A stretch of 64,000 bases of DNA from Pseudomonas sp. C1C7 (GCF_013359595.1 NZ_JABFMP010000011.1:62001-126000); one strand, 5' to 3'. Counted from the stretch's first letter, positions 16,341 through 26,263 are shown. Program-made: numbers and translations. Notes: generated by a model from the sequence alone, not told the origin.

Positions 16341-18227
16341 TCAGCGGATATCGGGTGTCCAGGTCACACCAAAGATCCAGGCCCGACCTTCCTCGCGATA
16401 CCCGTACTGACTCCCCTCATGGCTGTACAACACCCGGCTGTAATCCTTGTCCAGCAGGTTATCCACCTTCATCTCCAGCCTGATCTCGCGATTGAGCGCC
16501 CAGCTGCTGCGCAATCCCAGCAACCCATAGCCACCCAGCGAATGCTCGTTGTTCAGGTCGTCATAGCTGCCGCTCACCGCCTGCCAGCTGGCGCCCAGCC
16601 CCAGGCGATCAAACTGCCGGTCCAGATCCAGGCTCAAGGTACGTCGCGCACGGCGGGCGAGGGTATGGCCGGTGTCGCGGTCGCGCGGGTCGATGATCGC
16701 CACGCCCAGGTTGCTCTGCCAGCCGAACAGCTCCTGCTTCAGCGCCGCCTCGAAACCGTTGATCCGCGCCGACGCGACGTTTTCCGGGCGTGAGTTGCTG
16801 CCGAAGATGATCGCGTCTTCCAGATCGGTCCGGTACAGCGATGCCTCCAGGCGGCTGTCTTCGGTCAGCTGGCTGCGCCATTGCAGTTCATAGCTCTTCG
16901 AGGTTTCGGGCTTGAGGTCCGGGTTGCTGAAGTCCGGGTAATACAGGTCGTTGAAGGTCGGTGCGCGGAAGCCTTCGCTGTAGGTCAGCAGCAGATCATT
17001 GTCAGGGTTTAGCGGCAGGGTGAAGGTGCCGCTCCAGCTGTTGTGCCCGCCGAATTGCTGGTTCTGGTCGCGGCGCAGACCCAGTTCGGTGGAGAAACTG
17101 TCGGTGTGATAGCGATGCTGAACGAACGCCGCGCGGTTCCAGCGGCTGTTTTCGTCGAAGTCCGTGCTGCTGTTGAGCCGATCTTCGTACCAGTCGCCGC
17201 CGAGGATCAGGCTGTTGCGTTCGTTGAGGGTCAGGTCGTTCTGCCAGCTCACCGAATCGCGATAGGTGTTGAACACGCTGCGTTCGTCGCTGAGCTTGTC
17301 GAGGGTCTTTTCGCGGTTTTCGCTGTGGCCGAATTCGACGCGGCTTTTCCAGACCTCATTCACTCGCGCGTCCACGTAGCTGCTGACGCTGCTCACGTCG
17401 AATTCGCTGTAGGGCTGCTGCTGGACCGACTCGAACGTGGTCAGGTCGAAGCGGCCGAACGGGTTGTCGAATTCGCTTTTGCCGCGGTTATCCAGCACGT
17501 TGGCGCCGATTTCGATGTCCTCGTTCCGGGCATGGCTCAGGCTCAGGCTGAATGACTGGTTGCGATAGGCGTCGTGGTCGCCATCGCTGGGATAGGACTG
17601 GTGGGTGCGATCGATCCCGGCGGTTTCATCGAGGCTGGCACCGAGGTTGAAACGGGTCTGCGCATCGCCCCCGGACAAACCGAGGCTGCGCTCCCAGGTC
17701 TGATTGCTGCCCATGCCGACGTGCAGTTGCGGTCGCAACCCCGGCTCGCCGCCACGACGGGTGAAAATCTGGATCACGCCGCCGATGGCATCGCTGCCGT
17801 AAATCGCCGAACGCGAGCCGCGCAGCACTTCCACGCGCTCGACCTGTTCGATGTTGATGTGCTGCAGGTTGCTGTCACCGGAACTGGAGGTGCCAATGCG
17901 CTGGCCGTCCACCAGCACCAGGCTTTGCGCCGATTGCGTACCGCGAATGTAGACGCCCGGCAGACTGCCGCGCCCGCCGGTTTGCGCCACCTGCACTCCC
18001 GGCACCCGGCGCAGCAGATCGGTGACGCTGTTCGGTTGCAGACGGTCGATGTCTTCGCGGGTGAACACGGTATTGGCGGCACTGCTGTCGTTGCGCGCCT
18101 CGACCTGGCGATTGGCGCTGATCAGCACATCCGGCAGTTTCAGGGCCTGATCGCGTTCGAAGCTGTCGGCCAGCAGCGGGCCCGACGGCAGAAGGGTCAG
18201 CGTCAGGGCGAGGGGGGAGAGTTTCAT
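16341..18227 (-). CDS. btuB: TonB-dependent vitamin B12 receptor BtuB
   Basis: Encodes 628 residues: signal peptide, plug domain beginning LPDVLISANRQVEARNDSSAANTVFTREDIDRLQPNSVTDLLRRVPGVQV, and a 22-strand barrel ending in GVTWTPDIR. GSRSAIYGSDAIGGVIQIFTR is the conserved plug end. The PDVLISA segment near residue 30 may serve as the TonB box. It converges with btuF. The 150-bp upstream gap to dxs holds mostly repeat sequence and no cobalamin riboswitch that I can recognise, which is unusual for btuB. Confidence 0.87.
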   Translation of the reverse strand: MKLSPLALTLTLLPSGPLLADSFERDQALKLPDVLISANRQVEARNDSSAANTVFTREDIDRLQPNSVTDLLRRVPGVQVAQTGGRGSLPGVYIRGTQSAQSLVLVDGQRIGTSSSGDSNLQHINIEQVERVEVLRGSRSAIYGSDAIGGVIQIFTRRGGEPGLRPQLHVGMGSNQTWERSLGLSGGDAQTRFNLGASLDETAGIDRTHQSYPSDGDHDAYRNQSFSLSLSHARNEDIEIGANVLDNRGKSEFDNPFGRFDLTTFESVQQQPYSEFDVSSVSSYVDARVNEVWKSRVEFGHSENREKTLDKLSDERSVFNTYRDSVSWQNDLTLNERNSLILGGDWYEDRLNSSTDFDENSRWNRAAFVQHRYHTDSFSTELGLRRDQNQQFGGHNSWSGTFTLPLNPDNDLLLTYSEGFRAPTFNDLYYPDFSNPDLKPETSKSYELQWRSQLTEDSRLEASLYRTDLEDAIIFGSNSRPENVASARINGFEAALKQELFGWQSNLGVAIIDPRDRDTGHTLARRARRTLSLDLDRQFDRLGLGASWQAVSGSYDDLNNEHSLGGYGLLGLRSSWALNREIRLEMKVDNLLDKDYSRVLYSHEGSQYGYREEGRAWIFGVTWTPDIR

Positions 18228-18261
18228 GGAAGATCCGAGATTTCAGCCACAACACAACCCC

Positions 18262-18366
18262 AATGCAGGAGCTGCCGAAGGCTGCGATCTTTTGATTTTG
18301 ATTGTTCAGACTTGAAGCTGCCGAAGGTCAGGATCAATAGATCGCAGCCTTCGGCAGCTCCTGCAT
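18262..18366. repeat. Family A repeat cluster with a third partial copy
   Basis: Two outer arms (aatgcaggagctgccgaagg and its complement) enclose a partial internal copy, gaagctgccgaaggtcagga. It fills most of the space between dxs and btuB. Confidence 0.88.
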
Positions 18367-18377
18367 GGGGATCGGGT

Positions 18378-20276
18378 TTACCGGTTCAGCAATTGCAGGC
18401 GCTGACGGATCGAAGCCTCGATCCCGGCCTCATCCAGCCCGCATTCCGCCAGCATTTGCGCAGGCTTGGCGTGCTCGACGTAGATGTCCGGCAGGCCCAG
18501 GTTCAGCATCGACTTGAGGATGTTCTCCCGCGCCAGGAACTCGCTGACCGCGCTACCGGCGCCGCCCATGATCGCGTTCTCTTCGATGGTCACCAGCAGC
18601 TCGTGACCGGCGGCGATTTCGCGTACCAGCGCTTCGTCCAGGGGTTTGACGAAACGCATGTCGACCACGGTCGCATCCAGCGTCTCGGCGACTTTCAGCG
18701 CCTCGGCCAGTTGCACACCGAACACCAGCAGGGCGACTTTGCTGCCCTGGCGGCGAATCACGCCCTTGCCGATTTCGATCGGTTCGAGGTCTTTCTCGAT
18801 GGTGGCGTTCGGGCCGTTGCCGCGCGGGTAGCGCACCGCCGCCGGGCCTTCGTAGAGGTGGCCGGTGGTGAGCATCTTGCGCAGTTCGTTCTCGTCGCTC
18901 GGGGTCATCACCAGCATGCCGGGGATGCAGCGCAGGAACGACAGGTCGAAGCTGCCGGCGTGGGTCGGGCCGTCTTCGCCCACCAGACCGGCACGGTCAA
19001 TGGCGAACAGCACGTCGAGGTTCTGCACCGCCACGTCGTGGATCAGCTGGTCGTAGCCCCGCTGCAGGAAGGTCGAGTAGATCGCCACCACCGGTTTTGC
19101 GCCTTCGCAGGCCATGCCGGCGGCGAGGGTCACGGCGTGTTGCTCGGCAATCGCCACGTCGAAGTAGCGCGAAGGATAGCGCTCGCTGAAGGCCACCAGG
19201 TCGGAGCCTTCCTTCATCGCCGGGGTGATGCCGACCAGGCGCGGATCGACCGCCGCCATGTCGCACAGCCATTCGCCGAACACGCCGGAGTATTTCGGGC
19301 CGCTGGCTTTTTTCGGCGCGGCGGCCGGAGCGTTCAGGGGTTCGAGCTTGGTGATGGCGTGGTAACCGATCGGATCGACTTCCGCCGGTGCGAAGCCTTT
19401 GCCTTTCTTGGTGACCACGTGCAGGAACTGCGGGCCTTTGAGGTCGCGCATGTTACGCAGGGTGGCGATCAGGGTCGGCAGGTCATGGCCGTCGATCGGG
19501 CCGATGTAGTTCCAGCCCAGCTCTTCGAACAGCGTGCCGGGGACCAGCATGCCTTTTGCGTATTCTTCGGTGCGACGGGCGATTTCCCAGGCGCCGGGCA
19601 GACGCGACAGCACTTTCTTGCTGCCTTCGCGCATGCTCGCGTAGGTGCGGCTGGAAAGGATTTTCGCCAGATAGTTCGACAGGCCGCCGACGTTGCGCGA
19701 GATCGACATGTCGTTGTCGTTGAGGATCACCAGCATGTTGGCGTCCACTTCCGGCGCATGGTTCAGCGCTTCGAACGCCATGCCCGCGGTCAGGGCGCCG
19801 TCGCCGATCACCGCGATGGCCTTGCGATCGCTGTTCTGCAGGCGGGCGGCAATGGCCATGCCCAGCGCGGCGCTGATCGAGGTGCTGGAGTGGCCGACGC
19901 CAAAGGTGTCGTACTCGCTCTCGGAGCGGCGCGGGAAAGCGGCGATGCCGTCTTTCTGGCGCAGGGTGCCCATACGCGCGCGGCGATCGGTGAGGATCTT
20001 GTGCGGGTAGGCCTGATGCCCCACGTCCCACACCAGCCGGTCGTCCGGGGTGTCGAAAACGTAGTGCAACGCGATGGTCAGCTCGATCACGCCCAGGCCG
20101 GCACCGAAATGCCCACCGGTCTGACCGACCGTGTAGAGCAATTCCAGGCGCAACTCATCGGCCAGGGTTTCCAGCTCGGCTTCGCCTAACCGGCGCAGGC
20201 CGTCCGGCGTGTTCGCGCGGTCCAGCAGGGGCGTGGTCGGGCGCTTGCGGGGAATCTCATGAAACGTCGTGGGCAT
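18378..20276 (-). CDS. dxs: 1-deoxy-D-xylulose-5-phosphate synthase
   Basis: Encodes 632 residues; condenses pyruvate and glyceraldehyde-3-phosphate in the MEP isoprenoid pathway using thiamine diphosphate. The ThDP motif [31 protein letters not shown], the N-terminal [24 protein letters not shown] and the C-terminal [21 protein letters not shown] are all intact. Length is normal. It is followed by btuB and preceded by ispA after 90 bp, the usual isoprenoid cluster. Confidence 0.97.
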   Translation of the reverse strand: MPTTFHEIPRKRPTTPLLDRANTPDGLRRLGEAELETLADELRLELLYTVGQTGGHFGAGLGVIELTIALHYVFDTPDDRLVWDVGHQAYPHKILTDRRARMGTLRQKDGIAAFPRRSESEYDTFGVGHSSTSISAALGMAIAARLQNSDRKAIAVIGDGALTAGMAFEALNHAPEVDANMLVILNDNDMSISRNVGGLSNYLAKILSSRTYASMREGSKKVLSRLPGAWEIARRTEEYAKGMLVPGTLFEELGWNYIGPIDGHDLPTLIATLRNMRDLKGPQFLHVVTKKGKGFAPAEVDPIGYHAITKLEPLNAPAAAPKKASGPKYSGVFGEWLCDMAAVDPRLVGITPAMKEGSDLVAFSERYPSRYFDVAIAEQHAVTLAAGMACEGAKPVVAIYSTFLQRGYDQLIHDVAVQNLDVLFAIDRAGLVGEDGPTHAGSFDLSFLRCIPGMLVMTPSDENELRKMLTTGHLYEGPAAVRYPRGNGPNATIEKDLEPIEIGKGVIRRQGSKVALLVFGVQLAEALKVAETLDATVVDMRFVKPLDEALVREIAAGHELLVTIEENAIMGGAGSAVSEFLARENILKSMLNLGLPDIYVEHAKPAQMLAECGLDEAGIEASIRQRLQLLNR

Positions 20277-20366
20277 CAGGCGAATCGTTATAGGTATAAA
20301 AGATGCGGCAGTTTACCTGATGCATCGGCCCCTGCCCACGCGTTGGTCTTTTTTGGCGAATACGCC

Positions 20367-21254
20367 TTAGTTGCGGCGCGAGACGATGTAGCGGGCCAGA
20401 TCGCGCAGGGGCTCGGCGGCCGCGTCAAACGGTCGCAGCGCATGCAGGGCCTGATCGCGCAGCTCCAGGGCGTAGGCCTTGGCGGCGTCCAGACCCAGCA
20501 GCGCCGGGTAGGTCGGCTTGTCGCGCGCGATGTCGGCGCCCTGGCGTTTGCCCAGGGTGGCGGTATCGCTTTCGACGTCGAGAATGTCGTCCTGCACCTG
20601 GAACGCCAGACCAATGGCCAGCGCATATGTCTTCAGGGACTTGAGTTCATCCTTCTCAGCGCGGCCACTGGCCAGGGCGCCGAGCTTGACGCTGACTTCG
20701 ATCAGCGCACCGGTCTTGTGCCGATGCATGTATTCGAGGGCTTTCTGGTCGAGCTTGAGGCCCACCGAACCGAGGTCGATGGCCTGGCCACCGACCATGC
20801 CCGCCGGGCCCGCGGCCTGGGCCAGGGCGCTGACCATTTCGAGGCGAATCTGCGCGTCGGCGTCGCTCAAGCGCGGGTCGAGCAGGGCGCTGAAGGCCAT
20901 GCTCTGCAGTCCGTCGCCGGCGAGAATCGCGCAGGCTTCATCGAATTTCTTGTGGGTGGTCGGCTGGCCGCGACGCAGATCGTCGTCGTCCATGGCCGGC
21001 AGGTCGTCGTGCACCAGCGAGTAGGCGTGGATCAACTCCACCGCACAGGCCGCGCCATTGGCTTGCTCGGCCTTGCCGCCCAGCGCTTCGCACGCGGCGT
21101 AGGCCAGCAGTGGACGCACACGCTTGCCACCGTTCATCACGCTGTAGTGCATGGCTTCGTAAAGACGCGCCAGCTCAGGGCTGGGCGCGGTGAAGAGGGT
21201 CTCCAGGGCCGCATTGACGCGGGCCTGGCTGGCTGCCGAGTACGCTGCAATCAT
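20367..21254 (-). CDS. ispA: Farnesyl diphosphate synthase (short-chain trans-polyprenyl synthase)
   Basis: Encodes 295 residues. The first Asp-rich motif is [10 protein letters not shown] (83-92), the second DDILD (222-226), with GGKRVRPLL at 42-50 for IPP binding. The enzyme builds C15 farnesyl diphosphate from DMAPP and IPP. The start overlaps the xseB stop by ATGA, and dxs follows, forming xseB-ispA-dxs. Confidence 0.96.
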   Translation of the reverse strand: MIAAYSAASQARVNAALETLFTAPSPELARLYEAMHYSVMNGGKRVRPLLAYAACEALGGKAEQANGAACAVELIHAYSLVHDDLPAMDDDDLRRGQPTTHKKFDEACAILAGDGLQSMAFSALLDPRLSDADAQIRLEMVSALAQAAGPAGMVGGQAIDLGSVGLKLDQKALEYMHRHKTGALIEVSVKLGALASGRAEKDELKSLKTYALAIGLAFQVQDDILDVESDTATLGKRQGADIARDKPTYPALLGLDAAKAYALELRDQALHALRPFDAAAEPLRDLARYIVSRRN

Positions 21255-21493
21255 TCTGGTTGATCCGCGTCGAAGGGTTCCTCGGCCAACTCGCCATCAC
21301 GCTCGAGCAGCACCTGCACCTTCTGCTCGGCCTGGGCCAGCGCCGCCTGGCAATCGCGAGTCAGCCCGATGCCCTGCTCGAAAGCGGTCAGCGAGTCTTC
21401 CAGCGACAATTCACCATTCTCCAGACGCTCCACCAGCGTTTGCAGGTCAGCGAGGGACTGTTCGAAATCCAGTGCAGCTTTTTTGCGGGCCAT
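21251..21493 (-). CDS. xseB: Exodeoxyribonuclease VII small subunit
   Basis: Encodes 80 residues with the family sequence [51 protein letters not shown]. It joins XseA to degrade single-stranded DNA. First gene of the minus-strand xseB-ispA-dxs set; the acidic C-terminal tail ([17 protein letters not shown]) is common in Pseudomonas. Confidence 0.96.
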   Translation of the reverse strand: MARKKAALDFEQSLADLQTLVERLENGELSLEDSLTAFEQGIGLTRDCQAALAQAEQKVQVLLERDGELAEEPFDADQPE

Positions 21494-21582
21494 GGCGGCT
21501 ATTTCCGGTAGACGTTAAACCGGCGCGACACTAGCAGATAGGGGGTTTATGGGCAAATGAGCGGGCCGCAAAGCCATTCACC

Positions 21583-21667
21583 CCGTAGGAGCTGCCGAAG
21601 GCTGCGATCTTTTGATCTTGCCTTTGAAAAATCAAAAGATCGCAGCCTTCGGCAGCTCCTGCAGGGG
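21583..21667. repeat. Family A repeat pair downstream of fic
   Basis: Canonical inverted pair (gtaggagctgccgaaggctg and complement) just past the fic stop. This is the last family A copy before the accessory block; the next is at 50.8 kb. Confidence 0.92.
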
Positions 21668-21673
21668 ATCGCG

Positions 21674-22810
21674 TTACGCTTCGGGATAGCGGATTTCATA
21701 GCGAGTGCTGCGGCCGCCACCCGGCAAGCGCTTCAGGCAACCCTTTTCCAGCAATTCGGCCAGATGCCGGGTCGCGGTGGCCTTGGACACCTTGGCCACC
21801 GCCTGATACTGCGCCGCGCTGATCCCGCCTTCGAATCCCCGTTCGCCGCCATCGAGCAAGCGATTGAGCACCTTGGTCTGCTCCGCCGTCAGCGCCGATT
21901 CCCGGTGCGCCTGCCAGAAACGCGTCTTGCCCAGCACCGATTCGATGCGCAGCATGGCCTGCTGCAGGCTGCGCAACAGGGTTTGCAGAAACCACTCCAG
22001 CCACTGGCTGATATCCAGCGTGGCCTTCTGGCTGCTTTCCAAGACCCGGTAGTAGCCTGCGCGATCGTCGAGGATGCTCGCCGACATGGCATGGAAACGG
22101 ATCGCCTGGGCCTCGCCCTGTGCCAGTGCCAGGTCAGTGATGGTGCGTGTGAGTCGACCATTGCCGTCGTCGAAAGGGTGCAGCGTGACGAACCAGAAAT
22201 GGGCGATGCCCGCCCTGAGCAGTGGATCGAGGTCGGGCTGATTCCGGCTGGCGGCAAACCAGTCAAGAAACGTAGTCAGTTGCTGTTCGAGTCCTGGACG
22301 GGGCGGCGCCTCGAAATGGATGGTCGGCCGGTCGAGTCGCCCCGAAACCACTTGCATCGGCTCATCGCCGCGCAGGGCTCCCACCCGTATCGAACGGGCC
22401 GCGAAGTCCGTGTGCTGATCAGGAAACAGCCATTCATGCCAGCTCAGCAGCCGCTCGAGGGTCAGAGGTTCGGCGAAATGCCGGGTGGCGTCGAGCAGCA
22501 ACTGCGCCAGGCCCTCGCTGCGTGGGCTGACTCTTTCGCCATCGGTCAATTCCAGTCCCAGCCGCCGCGCCAGGGAGGAGCGCACCGAACCGACATTCAA
22601 TTGCTCTCCCTCGATCGCCGAGGAGGTCACGATGTTCTGTAGCAGCGCATCCAGTTCGCTTTGCGCGCTCAGGGAGTTGCCGACTGACCCGGTCATCCCC
22701 ATCAACTGGCCCTGGGCCTGAACACATTGGCGCAGCAGTGGCGCCAGGCGTTCGGCCTGCCATGTGAAGTTCGGCCAGTCGGGTTGTTGCCAGATCCAGT
22801 CAGTTGCCAT
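21674..22810 (-). CDS. Fic-domain protein with DUF4172-like N-terminus and C-terminal winged helix
   Basis: Encodes 378 residues. The Fic active site HPFDDGNGRLTR (211-222) is complete, with catalytic His211. A class II-type inhibitory helix (SSAIEG, 63-68; [ST]xxxE[GN]) lies N-terminal, so the enzyme should be auto-inhibited. Fic enzymes typically transfer AMP to a target hydroxyl. The C-terminal 60 residues (AAQYQAVAKVSKATATRHLAELLEKGCLKRLPGGGRST) form a winged-helix DNA-binding domain with a wing-like GGGRSTRYE. Together with the twin palindrome directly upstream this suggests autoregulation. The cellular target is unknown. Confidence 0.88.
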   Translation of the reverse strand: MATDWIWQQPDWPNFTWQAERLAPLLRQCVQAQGQLMGMTGSVGNSLSAQSELDALLQNIVTSSAIEGEQLNVGSVRSSLARRLGLELTDGERVSPRSEGLAQLLLDATRHFAEPLTLERLLSWHEWLFPDQHTDFAARSIRVGALRGDEPMQVVSGRLDRPTIHFEAPPRPGLEQQLTTFLDWFAASRNQPDLDPLLRAGIAHFWFVTLHPFDDGNGRLTRTITDLALAQGEAQAIRFHAMSASILDDRAGYYRVLESSQKATLDISQWLEWFLQTLLRSLQQAMLRIESVLGKTRFWQAHRESALTAEQTKVLNRLLDGGERGFEGGISAAQYQAVAKVSKATATRHLAELLEKGCLKRLPGGGRSTRYEIRYPEA

Positions 22811-22832
22811 GGGCGAAATGCTCTGCGGGGCG

Positions 22833-22895
22833 TGAGCCGAATAACAAGGCCATTCGGCTCATTTGATGAGCCGAATATGACGCCTAATCGGCTCA
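22833..22895 (-). promoter_or_regulatory. Twin-palindrome operator upstream of fic
   Basis: Four copies of TGAGCCGAAT alternate in orientation: 22833-22842 forward, 22852-22861 reverse, 22867-22876 forward and 22886-22895 reverse (one mismatch). They form two identical palindromes (10-bp arm, 9-bp spacer, 10-bp arm) whose starts are 34 bp apart. The array begins 23 bp upstream of the fic ATG, where a -10/-35 region would lie. A likely binding partner is the winged helix of the Fic protein itself. Confidence 0.8.
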
Positions 22896-23040
22896 CCGTC
22901 TACCCGCCAGCGTGATTGCCCCCGCACTTACAGACGTTTGCGATTGTTAAAAAACTTTCGAATGACTACCCTTCGCGCCATTGATGACCCGTCAGTCGCG
23001 GGTCTTTCAGACGAAACGCAGTATTGGGATCTGTAACGCG

Positions 23041-23087
23041 CCGAGGATCAGGCGCAAGGTTTCGTCAGGCATGGCAGGAGGCGTCAC
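23041..23087 (+). promoter_or_regulatory. Leader and ribosome site of the mag operon with GGA motifs
   Basis: The Shine-Dalgarno CAGGAGG (23075-23081) contains a GGA motif, and another lies at 23044-23046 (gaggatca). RsmA/CsrA binds GGA motifs over ribosome sites, and mag expression in P. aeruginosa is reported to be under Gac/Rsm control. The pairing structure was not computed, so this is only suggestive. Confidence 0.3.
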
Positions 23088-23876
23088 ATGCGTTCATTTC
23101 TTTTGCTGCTGATCGGTTCGGTTTGTGTGCCGGCCATGGCCGCGCCGGGGGCCGAGTTGTCGGAGCCGGTGGGTGGCTGGCGCTTCAACGGGTTGCTCGA
23201 TCGCACGGAAAATCCCCAGGTGGCCTATCCCACGCCGCCCATCGACCGGGGCGTGCAGCGCAATCGCACGATGATCCAGGGCCAGCTCAAGGCCCTTGGC
23301 ACACAACGCGGGCCCCACACCCTGGCGGTCAACGGCAATCCGCTGAACCTGTACACCGACGAGCAGGGGCGTTTCGCCCGGCCCTATGCGTTCGGCGCCG
23401 GCTCCAACAGCGTCGAGGTTCGCAGCGCCGAAGGGCAGTCGCTCAAGCGCGTGCAATTCTATGAAGCCAACAACCTGCGCACGCCGGCGCGAATCCGTGT
23501 GGTGCTGGGTTGGGACGACCCGAAAGCCGAACTCGACCTGCACATCATCACCCCCGACGGCCAGCATGCGTTCTGGGCGCGGCCGGCGATGAGCAACGGC
23601 GGTGGCCTGGACCCGGACGGCGTCGATGGCCCCGGTCCCGAGATGTTCACCATGACCGCGCCGCTGCATGGCACCTATCTGGTTTACGTGAACTATTGGG
23701 GCAACTTCGGCAACGGCGGCTATAACTTCGATGAGGCCAGCAACCAGAACGAGGTCATCACCTCGCAAATCAACCTGGTGCTCAACGAAAACACCGTCGA
23801 CGAAAAACGCGAGACCTTCATCGTGCCGTTGCGCGCCATCGGCGATCTGCTGCTGGTCAAGACTTTCAACTATTAA
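23088..23876 (+). CDS. magA: MagA-like DUF2135 (YfaP family) secreted protein
   Basis: Encodes 262 residues: signal peptide (MRSFLLLLIGSVCVPAMA), then ELSEPVGGWRFNG, a beta-rich middle (NGNPLNLYTDEQGRFARPYAFGAGSNSVEV) and the DUF2135 core VVLGWDDPKAELDLHIITPDG...PGPEMFTM...GTYLVYVNYWGNFG. The Asp-rich D-x-D-L-H strand resembles metal-stabilised extracellular beta domains. Its function is unknown. It is the first gene of the six-gene mag operon and a paralogue of the last one (32444). YfaP of E. coli is in the equivalent yfa cluster. Confidence 0.82.
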   Translation: MRSFLLLLIGSVCVPAMAAPGAELSEPVGGWRFNGLLDRTENPQVAYPTPPIDRGVQRNRTMIQGQLKALGTQRGPHTLAVNGNPLNLYTDEQGRFARPYAFGAGSNSVEVRSAEGQSLKRVQFYEANNLRTPARIRVVLGWDDPKAELDLHIITPDGQHAFWARPAMSNGGGLDPDGVDGPGPEMFTMTAPLHGTYLVYVNYWGNFGNGGYNFDEASNQNEVITSQINLVLNENTVDEKRETFIVPLRAIGDLLLVKTFNY

Positions 23877-23915
23877 GCATCCCGCTTCACGGATGAACTG
23901 CCGAGCTTTTTGAAC

Positions 23916-25628
23916 ATGAGTGAAAACACTGCAGCCCCGGCCGCACAAACACCAGGCGTCAAACCTTCTCGCCGTTGGCCGGTCATTGTGGTCGGGCTGT
24001 GCCTGGTCGCGGGCGTGGCCGCCGGCATGGGCTGGTTCATGCAAAAGCACCAAGAGCCTGCGCCGCAGCTGGCGGCGGAAAAGCTCGGCATGAGCCGCCC
24101 CGACGGTTTGCTGGAAACCCGCTCCCTGAGCCAATTGCCCAAAGACCTGCTGACGGTGCCGTTCCTCAAGGAAACCCTGACCGAGGATTTCGTCTTCTAT
24201 TACGAAACCCACGCCGATCGCCTGGGTTTGATCGGCAGTCTGCGGCGAATCATTTACGAACATGACCTGAAGTTACAGGACACGTTGATCGAGCAACTGT
24301 TCGATCAGCCGGCCGACATTGCCCTGTGGCGTGGAGCGGATGGGCGACTGCGGGATTTCCTGCTGGTGATGGATCGCGGCGGCCTGGCCAAGGTGCTGGA
24401 GCCGCTGGCGAAAGTGGCGCTGGATGATTCGCAGCTGAGCAAGATCGCCGACCTGAAAGTCGGCACCGATGATGTGGCGCTTTATCAGCTCACCTACAAC
24501 GCCGGCCGCGCGCTGCTGTTTGCGTCCCATGGCGACAAACTGGTGGTGCTGTCGAACCCGACCAGGTTCTACGATCCGCAAAGCGGAGCGACACAGGCGT
24601 CGGGCAGCGTTTCACCGCAGGCCCTCGCCGCACTGCTCAACGGCGACAAACTGTTCCCCGAAGCCTTCGGCCTGCAACCCCGGGCGCCGGAGGTCAAGCA
24701 GCGGCTGTCGGTCAATGCCAGTGTGCTGGCCATGGGTTACCAGCGGTTCATCCCGAATTTCGCCGGCCTGCGGTTCGACATGGACGACAAGGGCTGGCAC
24801 AGCTTCCTGGCCATGGACGAGCTGGATAACCAGCCGGACTTCGATTTCAAGCCGATCTGGCAGGCCATGCCCATGGGCGCCAGCGCCTGCGTGGCCTTGC
24901 CGCTGGCGGCCGAGCAACAGCAACCCTTGCTGGTCAAACTCGGTGCCGAAGCGTCGGCGGCCGAAGCGATGACTGAACACATGGCCGGCGCGGCGGGCCT
25001 GTGCTGGTACGCCGATTCGCGGTTGTACACGCCGTTGCTGGTGGCCAGCCTGAATGACAAGGACAGCGCAAAACTCGATGGCGATCTGGGCCAGCTGTTC
25101 GGTTCGATGGTGGGTGCCTACGAAGCCAAGGTCGACGAACACGCGTTTCCCGTGGTGGAGAAGCAGGAAGGCCAGAGCCATCAATGGCAGCGCCAGGTCA
25201 GCTCCAACTTCGGCCCCTACAAGGCCAAGAATGCCGAAAATCCCGACGCGATCAGCGGCAAGGCGTTCATGCGCGTGAGCCTGGCGCGGCACGGCTCGAC
25301 CCTGGTGTTTTCTCTCGACGACAAGTTGGTGGACAAGGCCCTCGGCACCCTCGACAAACGCTTCCCGCCCATGGCTGACGTGGTGCCCAAGGACCTGCTG
25401 ATGCCGATCTATTTCGGCCCCGACTCCATGGCGCAACTGATGCAGCAGGAAACCCTCGACAGCCTGCCGCAGGACATGGAGCCGGTGTTCTACAACGCCG
25501 CGCAAACCTACCTGATCCCGAAACTGCGCACCCTCGGCGGCTACGGCAAATACGCCCTGACCCTGCCCGAAGGCAGTGAGCCCGATGGCCACTGGCAATG
25601 GCTGCCGCTGGCGTGGAAAGCGCTGTGA
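23916..25628 (+). CDS. magB: MagB-like DUF2138 membrane-anchored protein
   Basis: Encodes 570 residues. A single N-terminal TM helix ([22 protein letters not shown], about 23-44) follows a short cytoplasmic stretch, so most of the chain should be periplasmic. The rest is a DUF2138 domain without recognised catalytic residues ([30 protein letters not shown]...). E. coli YfaA is the family member in the yfa cluster. The ATG at 23916 was preferred to an in-frame TTG two codons earlier. The stop overlaps the next start (GTGA). Confidence 0.82.
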   Translation: MSENTAAPAAQTPGVKPSRRWPVIVVGLCLVAGVAAGMGWFMQKHQEPAPQLAAEKLGMSRPDGLLETRSLSQLPKDLLTVPFLKETLTEDFVFYYETHADRLGLIGSLRRIIYEHDLKLQDTLIEQLFDQPADIALWRGADGRLRDFLLVMDRGGLAKVLEPLAKVALDDSQLSKIADLKVGTDDVALYQLTYNAGRALLFASHGDKLVVLSNPTRFYDPQSGATQASGSVSPQALAALLNGDKLFPEAFGLQPRAPEVKQRLSVNASVLAMGYQRFIPNFAGLRFDMDDKGWHSFLAMDELDNQPDFDFKPIWQAMPMGASACVALPLAAEQQQPLLVKLGAEASAAEAMTEHMAGAAGLCWYADSRLYTPLLVASLNDKDSAKLDGDLGQLFGSMVGAYEAKVDEHAFPVVEKQEGQSHQWQRQVSSNFGPYKAKNAENPDAISGKAFMRVSLARHGSTLVFSLDDKLVDKALGTLDKRFPPMADVVPKDLLMPIYFGPDSMAQLMQQETLDSLPQDMEPVFYNAAQTYLIPKLRTLGGYGKYALTLPEGSEPDGHWQWLPLAWKAL

Positions 25629-26263
25629 GCCAATCGATGCGAATCCTCGGCCTGCTCGCGCTGTTGATGGCGGGACAAGCCCTGGGCAGCGAAACACCGG
25701 CGCTGGATGTGCAGCAATCCCAGGTGTTCCGTGCCTGGTTCGTGCGCATCGCCCAGGAGCAACTGAGCCAGGGCCCGAGCCCGCGCTGGTATCAGCAGGA
25801 TTGCGCGGGGCTGGTGCGTTTCGCCGCCAACGAAGCGCTGAAAGTCCATGACGACAAATGGCTGCGCAGCAACGGCCTGTCCAATCGCTACTTGCCGCCG
25901 GAGTTGCAACTCAGCGATGCCCAGCGCGGCCTGGCCCAGCAGTGGCAACAGGGCGGTGGCAAGGTCGGGCCGTACGTCAACGCCATCAAGCTGATCCAGT
26001 TCAACAGCCATCTGGTCGGCCGTGACGTGACCCAGGCCCGTCCGGGCGACCTGATGTTTTTCGATCAGGGCGATGACCAGCACCTGATGATCTGGATGGG
26101 CCGCTACATCGCCTATCACACCGGCACCACCACTCCCACAGACAACGGCATGCGTTCGGCAAGCCTGCAACAACTCATGACATGGAAGGACACCCGATGG
26201 ATACCCGATGCAGCCAACCCCAACTTCATCGGCGTTTATCGACTGAATTTTCTCTCCCAATGA
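25625..26263 (+). CDS. magC: MagC-like DUF1175 protein with NlpC/P60-like Cys/His signature
   Basis: Encodes 212 residues from a GTG overlapping magB (an internal ATG at 25637 also gives a signal peptide, [18 protein letters not shown]). Around Cys60 it reads [18 protein letters not shown], around His153 [21 protein letters not shown], and His165 follows in YIAYHTG. This spacing resembles the DCxGxV...PGDLxFF...HVxIxxG pattern of NlpC/P60 peptidoglycan peptidases. DUF1175 (YfaT) has no experimentally assigned activity that I know of, so a wall-hydrolase role is inference. Its stop overlaps magD (ATGA). Confidence 0.8.
   Translation: MSQSMRILGLLALLMAGQALGSETPALDVQQSQVFRAWFVRIAQEQLSQGPSPRWYQQDCAGLVRFAANEALKVHDDKWLRSNGLSNRYLPPELQLSDAQRGLAQQWQQGGGKVGPYVNAIKLIQFNSHLVGRDVTQARPGDLMFFDQGDDQHLMIWMGRYIAYHTGTTTPTDNGMRSASLQQLMTWKDTRWIPDAANPNFIGVYRLNFLSQ

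Noticed and set aside
17574..20189. Plus-strand open frame of 871 codons opposite btuB and dxs
   Set aside because: Antisense shadow crossing two well-supported genes and an intergenic repeat.
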